A DNA stretch of 43,809 bases, taken from the NCBI GenBank assembly GCA_900618425.1, contig UZAN01041128.1:1-43809 (forward strand), read 5' to 3'. Made by a program: the position numbers and the translations under genes. The stretch comes from Echinostoma caproni. Its lineage: Eukaryota; Platyhelminthes; Trematoda; Plagiorchiida; Echinostomatidae. The notes below the pieces were generated by a model, which was not told the DNA's origin, did no database searches, and was given only the letters and a program-made list of their open reading frames with translations. How positions within the stretch are numbered: the stretch's first letter is position 1; each line of letters begins with the position of its first letter. Positions 1 to 9,135 of this stretch are shown here, piece after piece.

Positions 1-365
1 AACACTAACGTCCTTTCGATCCAAATTAGTGCATGTGAGACAAAGAAACTCAATATGTAATACAAATATGCAGTATTCTGTGCGTCCGTATACCGAAACT
101 ATTTCATTCTTTCCGTCTACACATATTCATTAAAAAAGTGAATGTTTTTCTTTGATATCAAGTGGGAAACAAGAAACGTTTCTTCTCAAAAAAAATATCT
201 ACAAAATAGGGTAAAGTTCAGTTGCATGTTATTTCTTCTCTTATCATTGAGTGTATTCAGTTATTTTCCAAATATAATAAAGAAGGATATTCTAATGAGC
301 AAAACACTGAGTTAACCAATCATGTTTTTTGAGGTGGAAACCGTGAGAAATTTCGGTCATTTTAG

Positions 366-419
366 GTGGCCCATCTAACCAGATTTCCGGGGAATCTGGT
401 TTGTTCAATGAACTCTATA
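366..419 (+). CDS. Possible short coding exon, product unknown
   Basis: A TTTTAG acceptor precedes a frame that stays open for well over 100 bases and begins GPSNQISGESG. It reaches a possible GTATTG donor at 420. The segment has 2 leading bases, 17 codons and 1 trailing base. A second frame is also open here and the donor is weak. It lies upstream of the better exon candidates on the same strand and could belong to the same gene. I recognise no domain. Confidence 0.2.
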
Positions 420-429
420 GTATTGTTGT

Positions 430-1402
430 GCACCCTATCCCATCACCCTCAACTGCATATTCACAAAACAAAATGATGTTTATTATCATTATGAATTATT
501 ATATCAAATATATATTATATTATAATATTATTTATTATTTATTTTATTTTACATGACTACTCAAAGTAAAGACTGGCCTAATCACAAACAACCGGATAGT
601 AGGAATTGACCAATAACTTATGCGATCCAAAATGTTCGAAGATTGACTGGTCAGAATTCCTTGGACCATGGGTATCCCAAGACTGCCTGGCATGAATTAG
701 GGTTGATAATAAATGGAACATTCACCGAAATTCTTAGTGTTTTCATTTGAGAAACACAAAAACAGCATATGGCGGTTCTGTTACCACAGGAAATCAAATC
801 CATTATCTTGCCTACTGAAAGCAACACGACGAAGAACGTTTGTTCATTCTCACCTCCTCACAAGATGCTGATATGGGGGATGGCAAAAAGTGTACCGTGA
901 CTGCACTAGTTAAACATTTTCGATCGATTGACCGTGCAACCTAAAGATGATTAGGATTTTGTGCAACTCATTCTCCTGGAGTTATTTCCGTGTGAAGATC
1001 TTTTATCTNGGGGGGTAGGGGAGCTGAGCTGTACCACAAAGGTTTTTGGTTACAGTCCCTCAAGAGAGCTGAAAATAATGCGCCCTATAAAACAGTTCCA
1101 ATGGGGATGAAACAGCAATCAAATTCATGTGCTTTCAATAATTGATCGATTAATCTTGATGATTTGAACTGATAATTATTAAAGAGTTGATCTAGGATCT
1201 TACTTATTTCATCAACNAACATTTACACTTTTAATAAAAAATGATACTCAGTTGGATAAATTTAGCTTCAGGCAACATACGGACAATTAAATGTATTGAT
1301 GAGGATAGACGCGCTGTAATTTCTCATTGCAGCCATCATAGCGAATCAATCAACTGGCACATGAACATAAATTTATGCTTTTTATTTCCTTCTAATTTTC
1401 AG
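430..1402. other. Non-coding, AT-rich stretch
   Basis: No convincing gene. Positions about 478-552 are almost pure A/T (TTATTAT and ATATTAT runs). A short open stretch after CTCCTCACAAG near 864 (27 codons, starting ADMGDGKKC) has no good donor. Single assembly Ns occur at 1009 and 1217. Confidence 0.5.
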
Positions 1403-1557
1403 TATCACGCAACCTGTGTTAAAACCGCTCGTTTAGTATCTATGACTGATATACCCAATGGAACAACAACTTGGGCGCTTTCAAGACAACGGATCACCAC
1501 CATCACTATCGGCGAACCATTCGTTTTCGAGTTAGTTCAACAAAAGCTGGAGAAAAC
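1403..1557 (+). CDS. Candidate internal coding exon, product unknown
   Basis: A long pyrimidine tract ending TTTTCAG precedes a frame open for 52 codons to a TGA at 1559. A GTGAAA donor is possible at 1558. The reading contains SMTDIPNGTTTWALSRQR and GEPFVFELVQQK, a balanced composition that looks protein-like. The same frame is also open upstream to 1241, so a longer ORF cannot be excluded. If the donor is right the exon ends after two bases of a codon, which does not match the phase of the next good exon at 2000, so another exon would have to lie between them. No family recognised. Confidence 0.33.
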
Positions 1558-1999
1558 GTGAAAGGTTTGGGTCAATAAAACATAGATGGCAAGTTCCACA
1601 GTTTAACCTTTTATTTCGCATCTCAAACTCGTTTCCCCAAACAAGGCTCATAAAGTTTATACTGGTTCCATGATTAGAGGTGGGATACGGACTTTGTTTA
1701 AAAGGACCCCTTTTTGCCTGTTGCTTAGTCTAAAATATACCTCAATAAGAACAACGTTTCCTTATTGACCATAAAAATAGAAATTAAACTTACAATTAAA
1801 TACTTTTGTCTTCATGTGTTTTTGAGTACGCTTTAAAATTGTGTTCACTTTTTTATCTACCTCCTAATCTAATCTTCTACGAGTTCTTATCGGCTTGGAT
1901 CGGTTTCAATCGTTTTACTAATTTGCTCTCTTTCTAACTATCCCGAAATACACCGTTGACATGCAGCATATTAGGAACCAGTCAGTCCTCCCAAAATAG

Positions 2000-2200
2000 G
2001 TGCAATACATATTCTCCCCGAATGAACCAAGCTTTTTAATAGATTTAGTGGTCGAAGTAATTTGTCAGATGAAGCAAATATGTGGAACCCCCATCCAATT
2101 ATCCTTAACTGAGTTACTAAATTTGTCACCCAAAGAAATAAGTATCTCAGTTTTGGATAGCCGAATATTTCTATCTCAGCATGGGAATGTAACATGTGAA
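2000..2200 (+). CDS. Candidate coding exon, product unknown
   Basis: The frame is blocked immediately upstream by TAG, which is itself the acceptor (CCAAAATAG), then runs open for 67 codons to TGTGAA followed by GTAAAG. A second possible donor is GTAACA at 2189; both keep phase 0. The translation includes SPNEPSFLIDLVVEVICQ, LSLTELLNLSPKEISISVLD and RIFLSQHG: hydrophobic beta-strand and helix-like patterns with few rare residues. It begins and ends on codon boundaries and so can be joined in phase to the 31-nt exon at 3287. An overlapping minus-strand ORF (1971-2195) is treated as its shadow. I do not recognise the protein. Confidence 0.48.
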
Positions 2201-2299
2201 GTAAAGTTTTTGTTCTTCATTGCAGTAGGCAGTTATCTTTCAAGAGGAATTGAAGAATGAATTGTTAAATGGCCTGAGATGATGCGAGATTAGAATATG

Positions 2300-2514
2300 T
2301 GTAACATGTGTTGCATATTTTCGAACAAAAACGAGAGAATGCCTTTTCACGACGCAGTAAACCGTGCAGTTCACCAATTTGTAGCTCCTCAACGAACCCT
2401 AAATCCATGAGGTCAAAGCCCGACCTCGATCCCCAACTACCGTCCCCCTTCACTCAGTTGCGCACGACCACCAAGGATTTCACCGCGTTCTCTATCTACA
2501 AATTGCTTTTGTAA
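2300..2514. other. GC-richer, coding-like patch, strand unresolved
   Basis: This patch is less AT-rich than its surroundings and open on both strands. Plus-strand frames give MPFHDAVNRAVHQFVAPQ and, in another frame, SKPDLDPQLPSPFTQL before a TAA. The minus strand gives an open frame with VEELQIGELHGLLRREKAF. The strands cannot be separated by eye. It may be an exon, or a decayed insertion rather than part of the surrounding gene. Confidence 0.25.
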
Positions 2515-3286
2515 CAGTGTGTTAAATGTGTTGAACCTAAATTTAACAAGAAGTGCAGTAGGTAAATGCGTACATTGTTTTAAATGAAGCAAAAACTAAG
2601 TAGCTGACTGTGAATTTATGTAAAATTGTAGCAAAAAGTCGATAATTATTAAGTGCTGCGACTACAAGGTAACCCCTTCTCGAAAAAGAGAAAAATGCTT
2701 TCGACGGTGAAGGTTATGCCAGTGTTATGAAAAAATACATTTTTTAAATTCTAATTCACTTTATACTAGACTAAATTCGAAATGAACTGAAATCCTTTAT
2801 TCCATCGCACTCACGGGGAAAGTAGTCTGGATCGAAATGCTTCCAAACGAGTCTAAGATTTTCCAAATGGGATGTACGCCAGACACTTAAAAAGGTGGCT
2901 TTAACTAAATCGTGCACAGGTAAAAGACGAAACGATCTAACTAGTATTTTGATGGTTAAGCTGTCAGTATAATAATGTTTCATGTATTATTTTCAAATTA
3001 TCACCATCAGTGGAATCAAACGGTTCCAACAGCTGACGAGATCTGGTCAAGTCGAGGCAGTTGTAGAATGCTCCTCAACTTTTCGGCTCACACTTTGTTT
3101 GATCTTTACACGACACAATTCAGCAGATTCTTCCAGTTTTGCACTTTTTCCCCCCGTGCTTTTCGTAGTTTTATCATCTCATTGAACTCTTTATAATTGC
3201 TTTTCGCCGCTAGGAAGGAACTATGAACTGCATGACAAAGTTTCCTATGATGAGCTGTTGCTATTTATTATACCTTTCTTTTACAG
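2515..3286. other. Probable intron sequence
   Basis: AT-rich, with only short ORFs lacking splice-bounded frames. Nothing recognised. Confidence 0.35.
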
Positions 3287-3317
3287 AGCTGGCGGACGAT
3301 CTTTAACAGTTCCCCAG
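3287..3317 (+). CDS. Candidate 31-nt micro-exon
   Basis: A strong acceptor (TTCTTTTACAG) and a near-consensus donor (CCCAG then GTGAGC) enclose only 31 bases. Read from the first base it gives SWRTIFNSSP plus one spare base. That base completes GGC with the first two bases of the exon at 3618 and keeps the frame open. A second frame (AGGRSLTVPQ after one base) is also open, but splicing it to 3618 runs into a stop. Its start phase fits the end of the 2000-2200 exon. Micro-exons of this size are common in flatworm genes; membership of any known micro-exon gene family is not shown. Confidence 0.45.
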
Positions 3318-3617
3318 GTGAGCACTTGGATTTTTCTGTATGTCATGAGAACAATAATTGGATTTCCACTGAAACAAATATATTACTTAGAGTGATGATG
3401 CTATTTTGCATTTGTTGCTAAACCATTGTGTTCTGGCTATCACGATTGATGGACGGAATTCGAATAATGTAGGTCCATTGAATGGAATCATCATCGTACT
3501 GTCACTCGGTTGGTTATTCGGAGAGGTCATTCCGTCTTTACTGTTGTCTTCTAGTGGTTGTCATGGTTGGTCTCACGTAACCAGAGCTTTCAGAAGTCAT
3601 CCTTTGATTAATTTCAG

Positions 3618-3678
3618 GCCGCAATTATGGGTTTCTTGGCCACTTATTCTCTTCGTGGCATGAGCTGAACAGAAGAAG
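3618..3678 (+). CDS. Candidate coding exon following the micro-exon
   Basis: Acceptor TTAATTTCAG, possible donor AGAAG then GTAGTT. Only one frame is open through all 61 bases: two leading bases, then RNYGFLGHLFSSWHELNRR, then two trailing bases. The leading phase fits the end of the 31-nt exon, and the trailing AG plus the first base of the next candidate (4097) makes AGA. The other two frames stop. The donor is weak, which is the main doubt. Product unknown. Confidence 0.43.
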
Positions 3679-4096
3679 GTAGTTAACGGGTGTTTCACAA
3701 ATCCAAATGTATGCACCACCCTCTATGAATGAAATTTTGGAACTATGTGTTTCCGACTATTGGATGAGAGAAACAAGGGACCAAGCTCAAATATCAAAGA
3801 GTATTTGCTCATTGTTGGATTTTTGGGGACTCGCGTTGTCCAACCACGTCTGCTTCTCTATTCTCCTTACATCCGAACCAAAGTGTAAACACCCCATGGG
3901 ATTTGAAAAAGCAAAGTCTTTGTAAGTTATATCCCATAATAAAAATTTGAATTTGACTAATATTGATAGGAAATTATAATCATTCTATTATTTAAAGAAA
4001 TTTCACTTTTCTGGTTCAGCTTGTGTAAAATATATTGGTATAACTGATATAATCAAAATGGTACACTAATTGGAATCCACAGACTCACGCTGGCAG

Positions 4097-4187
4097 ATAT
4101 ATCCACAGGGCTCAGTTTTATCTCAAAGCGGCCAGAAATCAAATGTCTCGTATCTCGATGAGAAATTTGCGGTTCGGCAGCATGTTT
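4097..4187 (+). CDS. Candidate coding exon, basic helix-like
   Basis: Acceptor CTGGCAG. One base followed by 30 codons reads YIHRAQFYLKAARNQMSRIS and continues MRNLRFGSMF to a GTATGT donor. The frame stays open to 4275, so the true end could be later. The phase fits the 3618 exon exactly. The segment is rich in Arg/Lys and looks like an amphipathic helix. Together with 2000, 3287 and 3618 it gives an in-phase chain of about 128 codons without a stop, the best evidence that this part of the window is genic. Confidence 0.42.
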
Positions 4188-4275
4188 GTATGTCAGACTA
4201 AATCTCACATGTCCGGACGGAAAACCGAAACGGGATTATTTTATGCAAATATCGTAGTTCTTTCAGACAAAGCTT

Positions 4276-5140
4276 AACAAACGTGAACGATAGCTATTGT
4301 ATAGTAGCAAAATACTTAAAATGCGTAACATGTCACGTAGCACAGACTGTTTTTTCCTGGTATTTCTAAATTATTTGAGAACCTGGTATCTCTTTTCTCC
4401 GCAAATGTTGTGCACGTTTTGTTTTCAAGTGGAATCATGAGACGTGTTTATACTCGTTCAAAAGGGTTTTGAAGGACAACCCAATAAACGTTTGCCAAAA
4501 AATTCAACCAGATAACTCATCGTTAAGAGAATATTACGCAAAGATGTATTGTTGTAAAAGCTGATGCACTCTAACGTTCTGTGTCGTTTTCAACCCAAAC
4601 GAACATCAGTTGCAAGAGTCAAATTACTGCAAACACCTTTACTTCACAGACTATCGTTACAGACACAAAAATAAACGTGCCTTTATAGCAGTACGTGTGG
4701 TTGTTCCCGACTGGAGAATAAACGGGACAGAATTATCTTTAAATATTTAGTTATCATTATTGGTAGTAACATTAGTCATTTCAGCATCATGATTAGTACA
4801 TGAGTACTAAAAATGTAACCATTTTTTATCTCAAGAACGACTTTGGAAACAGAGAAGTCCTTAAATCTCGCTATTTCTTTGCCAAAGTGGACTAATTTGA
4901 GGAGTATTCACCATCCTACGCATCATGTTTACATAAAATATTCTTCAAATAAATACTAAATGCCAAACTAAATGTCAAACAGTTGCACAGTTTTGAAAAT
5001 CTGGTCTATGCGCGCACGTCACATCCAGAGTTTGCTATTTTATCCTCTCGATGGAAGATCCACAGTCAGTTGAAAAATAAGAGTCCAAATCACCATCATC
5101 ATCACCGTGCCGCTAAATCAGCTATCGTTTATTTTTTTAG
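4276..5140. other. Probable intron sequence
   Basis: Mostly AT-rich. One further open stretch follows CTTTACTTCACAG at 4652 (reading YRYRHKNKRAFIA, possible GTACGT donor), but its phase does not match either neighbour, so it is not called. Confidence 0.3.
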
Positions 5141-5196
5141 GGTTGACAGAGGAACCGGGGTGGTTGGGGTACAATGGATTGTGTGCCGAAACATAT
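5141..5196 (+). CDS. Candidate short exon with weak SH3-like resemblance
   Basis: A T-rich acceptor (ATTTTTTTAG) is followed by two bases and 18 codons reading LTEEPGWLGYNGLCAETY, with GTAAAC as donor. EEPGW, then NGL, then ETYV (if read through) recalls the end of an SH3 fold (EPGW...G..GxFPxNYV), but the spacing between W and the final TYV is several residues too short. The call is therefore only a resemblance. Phase fits neither the 4187 end nor the 7377 start directly, so other exons would be needed. Confidence 0.22.
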
Positions 5197-6667
5197 GTAA
5201 ACCGGTGTCTCCATTCGGAACGGTTGCTTCATCTTGATCCTTTTTACTCTGGAAAACGTTTTATACTTGTGGAAATGTTGTGAAGTCGTTTTTCAGATAT
5301 GCTTGGTGAAGGATGAACAACTGCATTAGGAGGAAAATTTTAAATGAAAAATATCAGTTCGAAGTCTTTGGCAAGTAGATAAGTCAATATTATTGGAGTA
5401 AGAAGTATATAAATACAAGCTGTATCATCAGACGGAGGGGTGCGGAACACGGTTTTCGAACAACTAAGATAAATGAAGCCTTCTGAATTTATAGAAAAAA
5501 TACGTAACAGGTCAAGGCCAGGTAAAATCTTGGTTTAAAAAGACATCGAGATGCGTGGAGGATGCCCGGAGAAGAGACAGTTCATCATAGATAATTGAGA
5601 ACAGCTACCGGCAAATGATGGCTATAGAAAACACGTCATCTGTGCAGTTTGAAGTTTTATCTCCTGAGTGAATTATGCGAACCAATATGGTATTTCTGAG
5701 ATATTACCCCATTCTTTGAAAAGAATAGAGTTTTCGGAAAAACATTGTTCATGACATTACGAGAAAATGCTGGAGTGAAAATATCTTATACAACAGGTGG
5801 GTTAGATAAAGACTTGGAATGTGGTAAAGGTACAGCATATCACCTTGTAGAATACCAACAGAGGAGGTGAACATGAAAATGGGTTAAACACTTTGGGTTT
5901 GTGGAGTAGGACTGATTAAAAAAAACATTTCAGGTGATGGTTACACATATATTATAGAAAACAACGAATATAATCTTCGTATAAGTGGATTAAAGTGTTT
6001 TAAAAACAAGTTTGTGTGGGCGTTTTGTGAAATTCATGCAATTTCTTGGCATTGATTTACCTTTTTTATGGTCGTTGAAGTTGCAATTCAACAAACAACT
6101 TTGCTTGAAGCTGAGCCTCGGTTGATTCACTGCATCGTACATATTTTAAAGCTAATTTAACATATCAGAGCAATTCAGCCTCCTCGTCAACTATTGAAAG
6201 TCATTGTGAAAAAACTGATGTTAAGTCAGTTGTCGGATGAACCAATCCTTAGAATGAAAAACCTAAATTTTAGAGTTCAATTGAAATGTCATTTCCACAA
6301 TGCCTGGGATAAATACCTCATACCATAAAACTTATAAAACTCCATTTATGATAACTCAAAATTTGTTTGTTTTACTTCAGTTGGGAACGAACCGCTTATT
6401 TGTATTGCTGAGGATAATATGATTACCCTCATCAGTATCCATTATTTTTTAGTGCTCCATGACCCAAGTTGTCCTGGATAACCTTTTATATCATTACAGC
6501 TTTTCAGACAAACAACAATGTTCTGTTGTGTTTTGCTCAGATCGAGTTCGGTTTTGCGCACATTCCCTTACATTGTAGAAAAATTGAACATTTGTGTATC
6601 TGATGGGTTGTAAATTTCAAATTGGCCCAAAAACGGTATTCAAATATTTTATGAATGTTCCTCGTTA

Positions 6668-6698
<31 letters not shown>

Positions 6699-7376
6699 CA
6701 CTCGAGAGGTACATCGCCGCTCCGATTAAAGTAATTTCCTTCAGGATGGTGTGTTACTATTTAACCTGTTTCAAACGACGTATTATATTTTGTAAGAGAT
6801 TGAGAATTTGATCCATGACAAGGGTGCTGGTTTCTCGTACACCCAACGTTTCATTGAGATTGCTAATTCGTAATAATTTTAACTTATTCGCATGCATTTT
6901 GAATGTTGTTTCTTCCCCGTGCATTTTTCATCTCATAACTGATATTGTGTTTGGCAGGATTTTCCGGCTGTCATTGTCATTGTGATAAGCCCAATTTTGT
7001 ACAAAATAAGTTAAGAGAGGATTGAAAGATAAATTACATCCACATTTGTGATCGAGTCAGCTTTAGACTGGAGTTTGCATAAGCACGAAATATCAGCTAT
7101 TTCGGGACCCTTCCGCCATTCTTCCTAAACGACTCGGATCAATTATGTTAATTTGGCATGGCTAGAATGATCTATGTGCTTTGATGAATAAAAACCAAGA
7201 CCATTAAACTTTGTGCACGAATAACAAAATAAATTGCGAATGGATATTTTAATGATTCTAGACTGCCAACCTCAAGCATAAAATATGCGAATTCAACTCC
7301 AAAGCAAAGACCAGTAGAACGTGATACATTGGACGCCATATTTGGTACGTTTATGATATGCTGTTTACTTTTGTAG
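5197..7376. other. Long non-coding stretch
   Basis: No ORF with supporting splice signals. Contains the ATT microsatellite at 6671-6698. The rest is AT-rich and unremarkable. Confidence 0.4.
6671..6698. repeat. ATT trinucleotide microsatellite
   Basis: About nine uninterrupted TTA/ATT units inside non-coding DNA. Likely length-variable; no function inferred. Confidence 0.9.
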
Positions 7377-7443
7377 ACATCACCATCTGTTATCTTTTTT
7401 ATGTATGGGTCGCCTCTCCAGAATTAAATTTTCTCCCCACATG
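7377..7443 (+). CDS. Candidate coding exon, hydrophobic
   Basis: Acceptor TTTACTTTTGTAG and a strong donor (CACATG then GTAAGT). Two bases, 21 codons and two bases; the chosen frame reads ITICYLFYVWVASPELNFLP, hydrophobic in its first half and possibly part of a membrane segment. A second frame is also open. The trailing TG plus the G that begins the 8951 exon makes a Trp codon, so the two join in phase. A minus-strand ORF (7380-7703) overlaps but has no supporting splice pattern. Product unknown. Confidence 0.42.
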
Positions 7444-8950
7444 GTAAGTACATTGTATTTGTTATGAATCGATGCATAACATATGTAATATTTATAACAT
7501 TTTCTTGGCAGTTTCCCGTAGTACGTTGTCTCACCGAATACAAAGTTTAATTCAGGTTCATGGGTTGACTCGTTCGATTTCCTTTGTGAACAACATTCTT
7601 GTTTGATAGGTGAGCTATTATTGACTAAAGCGTGAACTTGAGATTTTTTCTCTTTACGTAAGCAGTAAATCACATAAGTGAAGAATAAACCTTTAGTTTT
7701 CAAATAACTGAATGAGAATCGTTCATTTATATTTTTAAACGCCTAAGTTCTGTTGAATCCCGGTAACTTAATTAAATGTGTTTACTTTTTATTGAGGATT
7801 CTATGGGATTCATAATAAAGCCGCTAGTACTTCAGAAAATCAGTTCTGATTATTTTTTGGTGTCCTACAGGTATTGATCGAACTCTTGAAACAAAACTCT
7901 TACTTTGGAAATACATTTGTTTGTATCGACAGTTATGAGTGAACAGCATTTTGTGCCAAACTTTGGCCCCCCAGCAATGTTCTTAATTTTTGTTTATTGA
8001 ATTTAAACTACCTGGAGTGTTATGATAAGCTTTGTAGTCGTTCAAAACTTACAGCTTGTCAATAAGCGTATTGTACCTCGCTTTATTCATTTATATAAAT
8101 GAATTCGAAGGATGCTTTAGTATTTTATAAATGATGCATTGAGAGCAGTCGTCCAAATTAATAAATCGCATTTATTTACCATATTTTTACAATAGATGCA
8201 AAAGAACAAGTAGATAAAATCATCGATATGTTGCATTTGATGTGGGGCAATACCGTATTTAAATTCGTCAGTGACGCTTAAGCCCCTAAGTGTTGGGAGA
8301 AGCGAATCTCATGGAAGTCAGTGTGTTACATTATTTTTAACAAGACCTGTAGTTCACTTATTCAACACTGTATCACAGAATTGTGAAATTGACCTTTAAG
8401 AAACCGAATCAGTACCGAAATGTTTTGGAATATTTGGGGATTTCCCCTGCATTACGAAAATAAAATCTAACGCAATGCGCCAGCTTCGGCTTCACGAGAA
8501 CGGGAAAGAAAATGGTTTTTCAGGGAGTAATCAATCAACTAGTGGAGATGATTTATTGCCAAACGAGTGACAACTCTGTTTAGAGATATGCCAACAAATA
8601 TGTTACGATTAACCAGTAAGTTCACCAAAAAAAGAAATCGATTTCCATTCCTCGGCAGCATTCAGTAGTTTCGCACTGATACATTGAGTGTGTATGAGCG
8701 GAATGACAGAAACAAAGATACTTCTCAGGGGATTCATTTCTAAATAAATATCTACTTCTGTAAATGTCCATTACTATCAAGACTCTATTGATTTTGATAA
8801 GACAGGAGACAAAAATCTGTTAAGTTTTCCTTCCGGTCCAATAACATTCACTTGCCTCAGGTTTTACGCTGCTATCAAACGTAGTTAACTAGTAGGCCTA
8901 CTTTCATTGGATTTTGACTCCACATCATAACTAAATTGCACAATTTTCAG
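7444..8950. other. Probable intron between 7377 and 8951 exons
   Basis: AT-rich. An open stretch after GTGTCCTACAG at 7870 (IDRTLETKLLLWKYIC) does not fit the phase of its neighbours and is not called. Confidence 0.35.
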
Positions 8951-9135
8951 GAGGAAGGCTTACATTTTTAGATATTTGGGAGAATTGCGGATTTGGGTGG
9001 CTGATGACACACGTTCCACGCTGCGACCAGTTGGTAACTTCAACCGATGGGTCAGCAGCGACTATGCTCCCTTCTACAATTTCTCTGCCGATGTCATGAA
9101 ATATGTAGTTACTTTTCTTCGTGAGAATCCTGTTG
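8951..9135 (+). CDS. Candidate coding exon, best single exon in the window
   Basis: A strong acceptor (CACAATTTTCAG) is followed by one base and an open frame of 61 codons: RKAYIFRYLGELRIWVADD, then STLRPVGNFNRWVSSDYAPF and FSADVMKYVVTFLREN. Trp, Tyr, Phe and charged residues are spread as in a folded domain. Donors GTGAGA (at 9121) or GTAATA (at 9136) leave the same phase. It joins in phase to 7377-7443. The opposite strand is also open and splice-bounded (TTATTTTCAG acceptor, AAAAT then GTAAGC donor), so the strand is not certain. I prefer plus because of the phase-matched neighbour and composition. No family recognised. Confidence 0.5.

Noticed and set aside
5093..5108. CACCATCATCATCACC as a microsatellite or His-tag-like tract
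   Set aside because: Too short and imperfect to mean anything.
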